NCBI RefSeq assembly: GCF_947500705.1
Contig: NZ_CANMSY010000002.1
Coordinates: 310,001 to 374,000, forward strand
Direction: 5' to 3'
DNA from: an uncultured Brachybacterium sp.
GTDB taxonomy: Bacteria; Actinomycetota; Actinomycetes; Actinomycetales; Dermabacteraceae
DNA length: 64,000 nucleotides
The stretch's first letter is position 1, and every line of letters begins with the position of its first letter. The notes beneath the pieces are model-generated. The model searched no databases. It saw only the letters and a program-made list of their open reading frames with translations, and was not told the DNA's origin. The position numbers and the translations under genes are program-made. This document shows, piece by piece, positions 57,549-64,000 of this stretch.

Positions 57549-58511
57549 TCACCGCAGCATCCGTTGTGCGGTGCGCAGCCACGCCGCCGACTCCTCGGTC
57601 CAGCCCAGGTTGCCCAGGTGGATCCCGGTGGTGACGCGTTCGAGCGCAGCCCAGGCGGCGATCCGGTCCGCGTCGAGCTCGAGACGCTCGGCGAGCTGAG
57701 TGACGAGCCCTGCATGCCAGCGCCGCCCTGCGCCGGCTCCTTCGCGATGATCGAGGTCGTCGATCACCTGCTGGTGGTCCCGCAGCGCCACCCCGACGTC
57801 ATATTCCGGCTCCCCGAGGAAGCCGTCGGGATCGATGAAGACATGCTCCGCCCCTCGACGCAGCACATTGCCCGGATGCGGATCGCCGTGCAGGACCACC
57901 TGGCGCGATGAGGGGACGGCGATCAGCTCGAGCGCGAGGGCCCGCGCTCGCTCGAGAACCTCGCGCTCTCCCGTCTCGCCGCCCGCGGCGGCATTCCCGC
58001 TGGCGTCGCCGCTCACGCCCGCGAGCGCGCCGTCCACGAGGGTCAGCAGCGAGGTGGCCTTCTGGGCGGGGGTGAAGGGGGCGCCGGCGGCGTTGGGGAG
58101 CTCCCAGGTGGTGGGCAGCAGGTCGGCGAGGGCCAGGGACTGGGCGAGAGGGTCCGGGACGGACTCCCGAAGCGGCGAGCCGAGCCGTTCCAGCAGCATC
58201 GCGCCGAGGTCGTCGGCGTGCTCGAGGACTCGCACGTAGCCGCGCCCGTCGGCCGCCAGGAGGACCCTCACCTGCTGGGCGTGATCGGAGCCGTGTCCGC
58301 TGAGCTTGAGGACGGCGGGGCCCATGGCGCGTCCGTGCACCTCGAGCACCGGCAGCTCGGCCCCGTCACCGAAAGCCCGGACCACGGTGAGATCCCAGCG
58401 GGACAGCACCGCCCGCAGACGGTCCGGGAGTGCGTCGAGGAGGTCCCGCGCCCAGGGCTGTGCGGCCCAGGGTCGTGCCCGTGCCTCGTCGAGCACCTCC
58501 GCCAGGCGCAC
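57549..58511 (-). CDS. Aminoglycoside/hydroxyurea-type phosphotransferase
   Basis: This 320-residue kinase has the APH-fold catalytic loop VLHGDPHPGNVLRR and the metal-binding segment VFIDPDGFLGEPEYDVG. The N-terminal AVLKLSGHGSDH region would hold the nucleotide. It is close to the hydroxyurea/streptomycin kinase group, but resistance cannot be assumed; many members phosphorylate metabolites. It starts at a GTG, six bases after the regulator's stop with GAGGT upstream, so the two form an operon. Confidence 0.87.
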   Translation of the reverse strand: MRLAEVLDEARARPWAAQPWARDLLDALPDRLRAVLSRWDLTVVRAFGDGAELPVLEVHGRAMGPAVLKLSGHGSDHAQQVRVLLAADGRGYVRVLEHADDLGAMLLERLGSPLRESVPDPLAQSLALADLLPTTWELPNAAGAPFTPAQKATSLLTLVDGALAGVSGDASGNAAAGGETGEREVLERARALALELIAVPSSRQVVLHGDPHPGNVLRRGAEHVFIDPDGFLGEPEYDVGVALRDHQQVIDDLDHREGAGAGRRWHAGLVTQLAERLELDADRIAAWAALERVTTGIHLGNLGWTEESAAWLRTAQRMLR

Positions 58512-58516
58512 TGACC

Positions 58517-59257
58517 TCAGGCCGTTTCCACGGCGGTCGTTGCTGCTGCCTCGCCCTGGGCTTTCGCCGCGGCGTCCAGCACCCGCCCCAGCGGGAGGTA
58601 GTGCGCATGGACCGCCTGACGGTAAGCCTCCGCGTCCCCGGCCTCGAGGGCGGTGAGCATGGCCTGGTGAGCATTGACGGTGTCCAGGATGTCCTCGGCC
58701 GGCGGGAGCTCGAGCAGCGGGACGGCGACGGTGTGGATCTCCCAGAAGGCCTGCGCGAGCTGGCGCAGCAGCCCGTTGTCCAGTTGGGAGAACAGCGCCG
58801 TGTGGAAGGCGGCATCGGACTCGGGGAAGGGCCGGCCAGCAGAGGCGAGAGCTCGCATCTGCTCGACGAGCCCTTCGAGCTCGGGATTCGTGGTGTCGCG
58901 GTAGAGCTCCACCAGCTGGTCCGCGACGGAGAGGTCGATGGCGATGCGCAGCTCGACCACCTCTCGCAGGGCGCGCAGGTCATTGCCGTCGTCGAGCCGG
59001 GCCCGGAACAGCAGCCCGTCCACCAGCGGGGAGAGCGAGAGCTGACCCACGAGGGTGCCGTGGCCGTGTCGCACCTCGACGATGTCCAGCGAGGCCAGGG
59101 TGCGCATCGCCTCGCGCACCGAGGAGCGTGAGATCGCCAGTCGCTCACACAGTGCACTCTCGGTGGGCATCGAGTCCCCCGGCACCAGCCCTTCGACCAC
59201 GATCAGGTCCTGGATGCGCTCGACAGCGCTGTTGCCCGTGCCTCTGCTGCGCACCAT
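58517..59257 (-). CDS. GntR-family regulator with FCD domain (FadR type)
   Basis: This 246-residue repressor has an N-terminal winged helix with ESALCERLAISRSSVREAMR at residues 33-52, and a C-terminal all-helical FCD ligand-binding domain with ELRIAIDLSVADQL, SDAAFHTALF and NAHQAMLTALEAGD. GAGAGGAAG precedes ATG 59257. It faces the decayed uptake locus at 59568 and probably controlled it. NanR, the sialic acid regulator, is of this type, so sialic acid is a plausible but unproven ligand. Confidence 0.9.
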   Translation of the reverse strand: MVRSRGTGNSAVERIQDLIVVEGLVPGDSMPTESALCERLAISRSSVREAMRTLASLDIVEVRHGHGTLVGQLSLSPLVDGLLFRARLDDGNDLRALREVVELRIAIDLSVADQLVELYRDTTNPELEGLVEQMRALASAGRPFPESDAAFHTALFSQLDNGLLRQLAQAFWEIHTVAVPLLELPPAEDILDTVNAHQAMLTALEAGDAEAYRQAVHAHYLPLGRVLDAAAKAQGEAAATTAVETA

Positions 59258-59380
59258 GGTTCTTCCTCTCGGTCCCGTCGCGCGGTGCGACGCAGGTCTC
59301 ATCATGCCGTGCCCCGGCCTCCGGCGCGTTCCGGTCCGGAGGGTCCTGCCTGTGCGTGACGACTTCGCGGCCACTTGGTC

Positions 59381-59390
59381 ACCGATCGGT
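59381..59390. promoter_or_regulatory. Palindrome ACCGATCGGT, possible operator
   Basis: A perfect 10-base palindrome, flanked by GTC and CAC. It is closer to the GntR gene than the others. Confidence 0.35.
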
Positions 59391-59416
59391 CACGACTGCT
59401 TCCGGAGGTGGTGGCG

Positions 59417-59433
59417 ATCACGCGATCCGTGAT
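59417..59433. promoter_or_regulatory. Inverted repeat ATCACG-N5-CGTGAT, possible operator
   Basis: Perfect six-base arms directly before the TACTCT element, well placed to block transcription of the uptake locus. Confidence 0.45.
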
Positions 59434-59448
59434 GTACTCTCACCAGTC

Positions 59449-59469
59449 ATCAGACATCATACATCTGAT
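59449..59469. promoter_or_regulatory. Inverted repeat ATCAGA-N9-TCTGAT, likely regulator operator
   Basis: Perfect six-base arms with an AT-rich centre, just downstream of the possible -10. It is the strongest candidate site for the FCD regulator, although I know no consensus that proves it. Confidence 0.5.
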
Positions 59470-59567
59470 CTTCGCACGGTGGCGGATCTCCCGTCGAGTC
59501 GCGAGGACGGCGTGACCATCCCCGTCGCCAACGGCGCCGGGACCACCCCTGAAGGGATGCATCAACG

Positions 59568-60664
59568 GTGATCTCCAACTCCACCGGTCCGCTGGGCCGA
59601 CGCGGCTTCCTCCGCGGCACCGCTGCCATCGCCGGCGCGGCCGGCATCGTCGCCGGCATCGGCGCCTGCGCTCCGAGTGACGACGACTCCGGCGGCGGCG
59701 GCGGCTCCGATGGCGGCGGTGCCCCCGCGGGCGAGGCGAATCCGGACGGCCACATCAACGCCGCCATCAGCTATGAGCTCGGCACCAACGGCTACGACCC
59801 CATGACCACCTCCGCGGCGCTGACCGTCGCGGTCAACTGGCACACCCTGGAAGGCTTCACCGAGCTGCACCCCGTGACCCGCGAGGTGTTCGCGGCGCTC
59901 GCCGCCGAGGTCCCCTCCGCGGACGGCACCAGCGTGGACGTCGCCCTGCGCGAGGGTGCGGTCTTCCACGACGGATCCCCCGTCACGGTCGACGATGTCG
60001 TCTTCTCCTTCGAGCGCGTCCAGGACCCGGCGAACGCGTCGCTGTACTCGCAGTTCATCCCGTTCATCGACACCATCGAGAAGAAGGACGACACCACCGT
60101 CACATTCACCCTCCTGCACCCCACCGGCGTGTTCGCCGAGCGGCTGTCGACGGTGAAGATCGTGCCGAAGGCGGCGGTCGAGGCCGACCCGAAGGCCTTC
60201 GACTCGAACCCGGTGGGCTCCGGCCCCTGGAAGATGACCGACAACTCCGCCGCCTCGAAGATCGTCGAGTTCGATCGCAACGACGACTACACCGGTCCGA
60301 TGCCCGCCCAGGCGAAGACCATGAGCTGGCAGGTGATCCCGGACCCGTCGACCCGCACCAACGCGCTGCGGTCCCAGACGGTCCAGGCGATCGACTCGGT
60401 CCCTTACCTCTCGGTCGACCAGCTGAAGGCCAGCGCGGACGACGAGTCCGTGGGCGGGTTCGGGCTGCTGTTCGCGATGTTCAACAACAGCGAGGACAAC
60501 CCCTTCCACGACCTCAGGAACCGCCAGGCGTTCCTCTACGCGATCGACATGGACAAGGTCATCGAGACCGGTCTGTCGGGCCAGGCGGAGGCGGCCAGCT
60601 GCTTCGTGCAGACGGAGCACCCGAACCACAAGGAGGCCTCGACGGTCTACTCGCTGGACCTCGC
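59568..60664 (+). pseudogene. Truncated family 5 ABC substrate-binding lipoprotein
   Basis: The first 366 residues are a normal SBP_bac_5 protein. A Tat signal with GRRGFLRG, a lipobox IGAC (Cys34), a Gly/Ser linker, then VFHDGSPVTVDDVVFSFERV and FAMFNNSEDNPFHDLRNRQA are all present. At VYSLDLA the homology stops and the frame runs into unrelated sequence to a TGA at 60747-60749. Roughly the last third of the domain is absent, and no permease or ATPase genes follow. The product would not fold as a working binding protein. The start is GTG 59568 with AAGGGA upstream. Confidence 0.85.
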
Positions 60665-60850
60665 GGCACCGTCGAGATCTCGACCGACGACGGCGCGACA
60701 TGGCAGCGCAAGCGCGTCTTCGCCCCCGGTGCCTGCCAGTACTCGGTGATCATCCCCGTGGGGCGGGACGAGTTCCTCCTCGCCTACGAGGGCGAGCAGG
60801 AGACCATCATGATCGCCCGGTTGGACATGGACTGGATCCTGTCCCGATGA
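60665..60850 (+). pseudogene. 3' remnant of a BNR/sialidase-like gene
   Basis: In a different frame from the binding protein, 61 codons read GTVEISTDDGATWQRKRVF and onward to LDMDWILSR and a TGA at 60848-60850. The Asp-Gly-Ala-Thr-Trp element is an Asp-box (BNR repeat), and the stop overlaps the next ATG as ATGA. This is the intact tail of a gene whose 5' part is missing. It joins directly to the binding-protein gene near 60660-60667. Confidence 0.72.
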
Positions 60851-62052
60851 TCCGCCTGGGCTCCTCCCCCGCACCGGTTCCCGGCGCCCCGGTACCGGAT
60901 GTCCCGATACCGGACGCCCCGATACCGGACGCCCCGGTCCCGCACACCGTGCTCGCCCGCGCCGGGGAGGGGCCCTGGCCCCGGTACCGGATCGTGGGGC
61001 TCGTCCATCTCGGCGACGGGCACCTGCTGGCGGCCTTCGATGGCCGGGACACCGGTCAGGACGTCCCGGATCCGACGGGCCTGGTGCAGCGGCGCTCCCT
61101 GGACGGGGGCCGCAGCTGGGGCCCCTTCGAGGATCTCCGGTCAGCGGATCGCGAGGGCCGCCAGTGGTACTGCGATCCCAGCTATCTCCACGACCCCGCC
61201 TCGGGCAGGCTGTTCGTGTTCCACACCCACGCGAAGGACCGCGGGGTCTGAGATGCGTCAGCTGGCACCGATGACACGGACCGGGACGTGATGGGCTCTG
61301 CCGTCGGCATCTCCGAGGACTCCGGCCGCAGCTGGGAGTTCCGCTCCGTGACCGCGGTCGCCGCTCCCCCGGAGCTGATCCGCACCGCCTTCCCGACCTC
61401 CGGCGCCGGGATCATGCTGCGCCGCGGCCCGCACGCAGGCCGCCTGCTGCAGCCGTACTGCGGTTGGTTCCACGCCGACGGCAGGGACGGTGATGCGCCC
61501 GGCACCGGCGAGCGCCCGGCCGGCGGGGAGGTGGTGCGCTCCTATGTGCTCTTCTCCGACGACCGCGGCGAGAGCTGGCAGCGCGGCGCACCGGTGGGAG
61601 AGGACATGGACGAGACCACCATCGCGGAGCTCTCCGACGGTCGGGTGATGCTGAACTCACGGGACCATGCCCGCGGCGGGCACCGACGGATCGCGGTCTC
61701 GGCCGATGGTGGTCAGAGCTGGGAGGACCGCGGGGGCGATGACCAGTTCGTGGATCCCGGCAACAACGCCCAGTTGGCGAGCCGCTGGCCGGATGCCCCT
61801 GCCGCGGACCCGAGGGCGAGGGAGCTGCTGTTCAGCAATGCCCACGACCGGTTCGCCCGGATCCGCGGCACGCTCAGCGCCTCGCACGACGACGGCGAGA
61901 CCTGGCACGAGGTGCTCGTGTTCGAGCCCGGTCCGCTGGACTACTCCGTGGTCCAGGCCCTGGATGACGGCGCGATCGGGCTGCTCTGGGAGGTCGAGGC
62001 CCGCGAGATCCGCTTCGCACGGATCCCCGCGGAGCAGCTGCCCAGGGCCTGA
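60847..62052 (+). pseudogene. Sialidase-family (BNR) gene interrupted by one in-frame TGA
   Basis: The frame from ATG 60847 encodes a Pro-rich N-terminus, then RSLDGGRSWGPFEDLR (Asp-box 1), and reaches TGA at 61249-61251. The very same frame continues through DASAGTDDTDRDVMGSAVGI, with further Asp-boxes SEDSGRSWEF, SDDRGESWQRG, SADGGQSWED and SHDDGETWHE, and ends at 62052. The full reading would be 401 codons. No frame change is needed, so this is a nonsense mutation or a recoded stop. A second initiation at ATG 61290 would give a fragment. Cytoplasmic or exported location is unclear, as no signal peptide is seen. Confidence 0.85.
60886..60945. repeat. Coding 15-base tandem repeat in the sialidase gene
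   Basis: Four copies of a GCCCCGATACCGGAC-like unit, with a degenerate fifth just upstream, encode APIPD/VPIPD pentapeptides at the N-terminus. Confidence 0.8.
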
Positions 62053-62073
62053 GCTCGCCGACTGCTGGCGGCG

Positions 62074-62111
62074 GAGAGCACACTCTGGTCATATATCCAG
62101 AGTGTGCTCTC
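62074..62111. terminator. Terminator hairpin after the sialidase gene
   Basis: GAGAGCACACTCTGG and CCAGAGTGTGCTCTC form a perfect 15-base stem with the loop TCATATAT, 21 bases past the stop. No T-run. Confidence 0.7.
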
Positions 62112-62174
62112 TGTCGCGAGTTCTCGACACACGCGGGAAAGAACGGACAGGCGGACAGGCGTGCGGACGAGCGG

Positions 62175-62207
62175 AGGGCGGCGGCACCGTGATGGTGCCG
62201 CCGCCCT
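62175..62207. terminator. Terminator hairpin downstream of the subtilase gene
   Basis: AGGGCGGCGGCACC and GGTGCCGCCGCCCT form a perfect 14-base stem around GTGAT, 40 bases past the protease stop (minus strand). Confidence 0.7.
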
Positions 62208-62246
62208 CTGTCTGCCGCGCAGGGCCGAGGCCCCGTGCGTTCTGAC

Positions 62247-64000
62247 TCAGCGCGCCCCGGGCTTGCCCGGGGTCGGGTTGTCGATCGTGAACTGCGGGGA
62301 GGTGAAGGTCTCCCAGTGGTCCGGGTTCGCCGGATCACCCAGGGGCTTCAGCACCCGCATCTCGAGGATGTAGTCCCCGTTCTTCACGGTCTTGGACTTC
62401 TGGTTCTTCAGCGCATAGCTGCCGTCCCAGGCGTAGACCTCGGGTGCGGCGGAGCGGCCGAGGTGGTCACCGGCGTCGATCAGGCCGACGGAGGGGTTGA
62501 CCGGCTTGGCCTTCCCTCCCCCGTTGATCGAGTAGGCCGTGATCTCGAGCCGTTCCACCGGATAGCCGAAGTAGTACGCGAGGTAGGGGACGTCCCCCTC
62601 CTGCATCGTGTAGGTGTGGCCGCCGTCGGGATCCAGCAGCACGCTGCCGGCTCCGTCGGAGACACCGAGGGACGGGAGCCCCATCCCCTGACCATCCAGC
62701 ACCGGCAGCGCCTGGTAGTCACCGGAGAGTCCGGCGAAGGGCACGACGAGGTCGTCCTCGGCGCCGGTCAGGGTGATCCAGCCGCCGTAGATGATGCCGT
62801 CCTCACCGAAGTCCTCACCGAGGACCACGTCGAGCTCGGTGCTGCTCCCGGCGGGCACGGTGACGGTGCCTGCGCCGGGCTCGGCGATGCCCGGGGCATC
62901 GTAGAAGGCCGGGTTGTAGGTGGGATGGCCGGTGGCGATGCCGTGGCGGACGCCGACCTGGTAGGTCTGCTCCGCCTCGGAGTCGTTGTGGACGGTGAGG
63001 GTGACGGTCTTCAGGCCGCCCTCACCCTCGCCGAGGGAGATCGAGGGCTCATCGACGCGGGTGGCGGTGTGCACGGCGCCGACCATGTCCAGCAGGCCCG
63101 CACCCTGGCGGTGGACCGGCTCGAGGTAGTCGGCATCCGGGATCAGCGACCAGGTCAGCTGGTCCGCGGTGTTCATCATCGCGGTCTTCACGTCACGAGG
63201 AGTGAGCTCCGGGGAGGACTCCAGCAGCAGCGCGGCGGCGCCGGCGACATGGGGCGCCGCCATGGAGGTGCCGGACTTGGCACCGTGAGCGCCCTGTTCA
63301 AGCGGGATCGTGGACCAGATCGCGCCGCCGGGGGCGGCGATGTCGGGCTTGAGCTGCAGCTCGGCGGTGAGGCCGTAAGAGGAGAAGTCCGAGACCAGGC
63401 CCGCGGTGGGGTTCTCGAGGGTCACGGTGCCCTCCTGCCAGGCCCAGGTGACGTCGCCGGCGGCGAGCGCCTCCTGGAGGGCCAGGCCGTCGTCCTGGCT
63501 GATCATGACCACGGGGATGGTGATCGCGGGATCACCCTCGACCGTCGGGTTCACTGCGCCGGGGGCGTTGTTGTACAGGATCACGGCGTCATAGCCGGCT
63601 GCCTGACCGGAGAACGCCTTCTCATAGAAGGAGCAGACGCCGCGCTCGACGAGCAGGGCCTGGCCCGGACCGGTGGCCGGGGTGACCGCGGCAGGGTCGC
63701 AGGCCTGGCCTTCTGCGCTGCCCGGGGCGCCGGCGGAGACCAGGGCGAGCTCGCCGGAGGTGGGGATCGCCGGTGCGCCGGTGGCGCCGCTGTAGGCGAT
63801 CTCGGCGTCGGCGGCGGTCGCGTAGGGCGAGCGGAGGTGGGTGTTGTCCACCGAGGCGACGGTGATCGCGCCGGCGGCGACGCCGGGGGCACCGCTCGAG
63901 AAGGTCCCTGCGACGCCCTCGTTGCCGGCGGAGATCACCATGGTGACCCCGTTGTCGGTGAGCACATCGGACATCTGCGCGGTCGGGTAGTCCTGCCAGG
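62247..64000 (-). CDS. Secreted subtilisin-like serine protease (S8) with PA domain, C-terminal part
   Basis: The frame is open to the right edge, so the N-terminus, signal peptide and the catalytic Asp and His lie outside. Visible are the oxyanion-hole segment TMVISAGNEGVAGTF, a PA-domain insert (GVCSFYEKAFSGQAAGYDAV), and the catalytic Ser in SGTSMAAPHVAGAAALLLES. A long C-terminal beta-rich region with a fibronectin-like part (TVTLTVHNDSEAEQTYQV) follows. It ends before a strong hairpin. It should be an extracellular or cell-wall protease; the substrate is unknown. Confidence 0.93.
   Translation of the reverse strand, partial: WQDYPTAQMSDVLTDNGVTMVISAGNEGVAGTFSSGAPGVAAGAITVASVDNTHLRSPYATAADAEIAYSGATGAPAIPTSGELALVSAGAPGSAEGQACDPAAVTPATGPGQALLVERGVCSFYEKAFSGQAAGYDAVILYNNAPGAVNPTVEGDPAITIPVVMISQDDGLALQEALAAGDVTWAWQEGTVTLENPTAGLVSDFSSYGLTAELQLKPDIAAPGGAIWSTIPLEQGAHGAKSGTSMAAPHVAGAAALLLESSPELTPRDVKTAMMNTADQLTWSLIPDADYLEPVHRQGAGLLDMVGAVHTATRVDEPSISLGEGEGGLKTVTLTVHNDSEAEQTYQVGVRHGIATGHPTYNPAFYDAPGIAEPGAGTVTVPAGSSTELDVVLGEDFGEDGIIYGGWITLTGAEDDLVVPFAGLSGDYQALPVLDGQGMGLPSLGVSDGAGSVLLDPDGGHTYTMQEGDVPYLAYYFGYPVERLEITAYSINGGGKAKPVNPSVGLIDAGDHLGRSAAPEVYAWDGSYALKNQKSKTVKNGDYILEMRVLKPLGDPANPDHWETFTSPQFTIDNPTPGKPGAR

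Larger units (their letters stand above)
59258..59567. other. Divergent control region of the GntR gene and the uptake locus
   Basis: 310 bases without a gene. Three inverted repeats lie within 90 bases (59381-59390, 59417-59433 and 59449-59469). TACTCT at 59435-59440 is a possible -10 for the plus strand. The DNA around 59430-59470 is AT-richer than the surroundings. Confidence 0.5.

Noticed and set aside
60847..62052. Frameshift as the cause of the split sialidase gene
   Set aside because: Both halves are in the same frame, so a nonsense codon alone explains the break.

Overview
The window is very G+C-rich, gene-dense DNA from an actinobacterium. High G/C at third codon positions, frequent GTG starts, leaderless promoters, DUF222-HNH and DUF6318 proteins, a Pta-AckA pair and a GuaA/GuaB/GuaB3 set together suggest Micrococcales. 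A Brachybacterium-like organism is my best guess, inferred without any database search. It reads as a chromosomal segment. I see no rRNA, tRNA, CRISPR array, transposase or phage gene.

Layout. 1-5.7 kb: a TetR regulator divergent from a DHA2-type drug exporter, a two-domain acetyltransferase, and a second MFS transporter coupled to a tiny protein. 5.9-12.5 kb: guaA, DUF3817 and SURF1 facing pta-ackA. 12.5-19.4 kb: guaB3 with two small membrane-protein genes downstream, a membrane protein, a DEDDh exonuclease, a VOC protein, and guaB. 19.6-24.2 kb: a Pit phosphate transporter and an overlapping PH-like/RluA/membrane-protein operon. 24.3-26.4 kb: groES-groEL under two CIRCE-like operators. 26.4-29.8 kb: two adjacent large paralogous membrane proteins of unknown family and a 57-aa protein. 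29.8-36.9 kb: a phosphoesterase and a molybdenum-cofactor cluster (moaE-mog-moaC-moeA facing moaA-moaD, plus a MoeB-rhodanese). 37-43.1 kb: a complete peptide-type ABC importer operon preceded by a short upstream ORF. 43.2-46.2 kb: a PH-like protein, a second MoeA and a quinone oxidoreductase. 46.3-51.9 kb: a methyltransferase followed by a tightly overlapping DUF4129/MoxR/DUF58 operon. 51.9-58.5 kb: DUF222-HNH, msrA, a DUF6318 lipoprotein with a PKD protein in AT-richer DNA, an ArsD-like protein, a LURP-like protein and a phosphotransferase. 58.5-62.1 kb: a GntR/FCD regulator beside a decayed uptake and sialidase locus. 62.2 kb to the end: the C-terminal part of a secreted subtilase.

Two observations stand out. 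First, at least sixteen genes have a -10 hexamer (TAnnnT-like) exactly 6 or 7 bases upstream of an ATG or GTG with no Shine-Dalgarno, which marks leaderless transcripts and fixes many start codons. Second, the 59.5-62.1 kb locus carries a truncated substrate-binding protein fused by an apparent deletion to the tail of a BNR/sialidase-like gene, next to a sialidase interrupted by one in-frame TGA. The best candidates for undescribed biology are the tandem unknown membrane proteins at 26454-29419, the small membrane-protein paralogs that share a C-terminal PWR motif, and the upstream ORF of the ABC operon.
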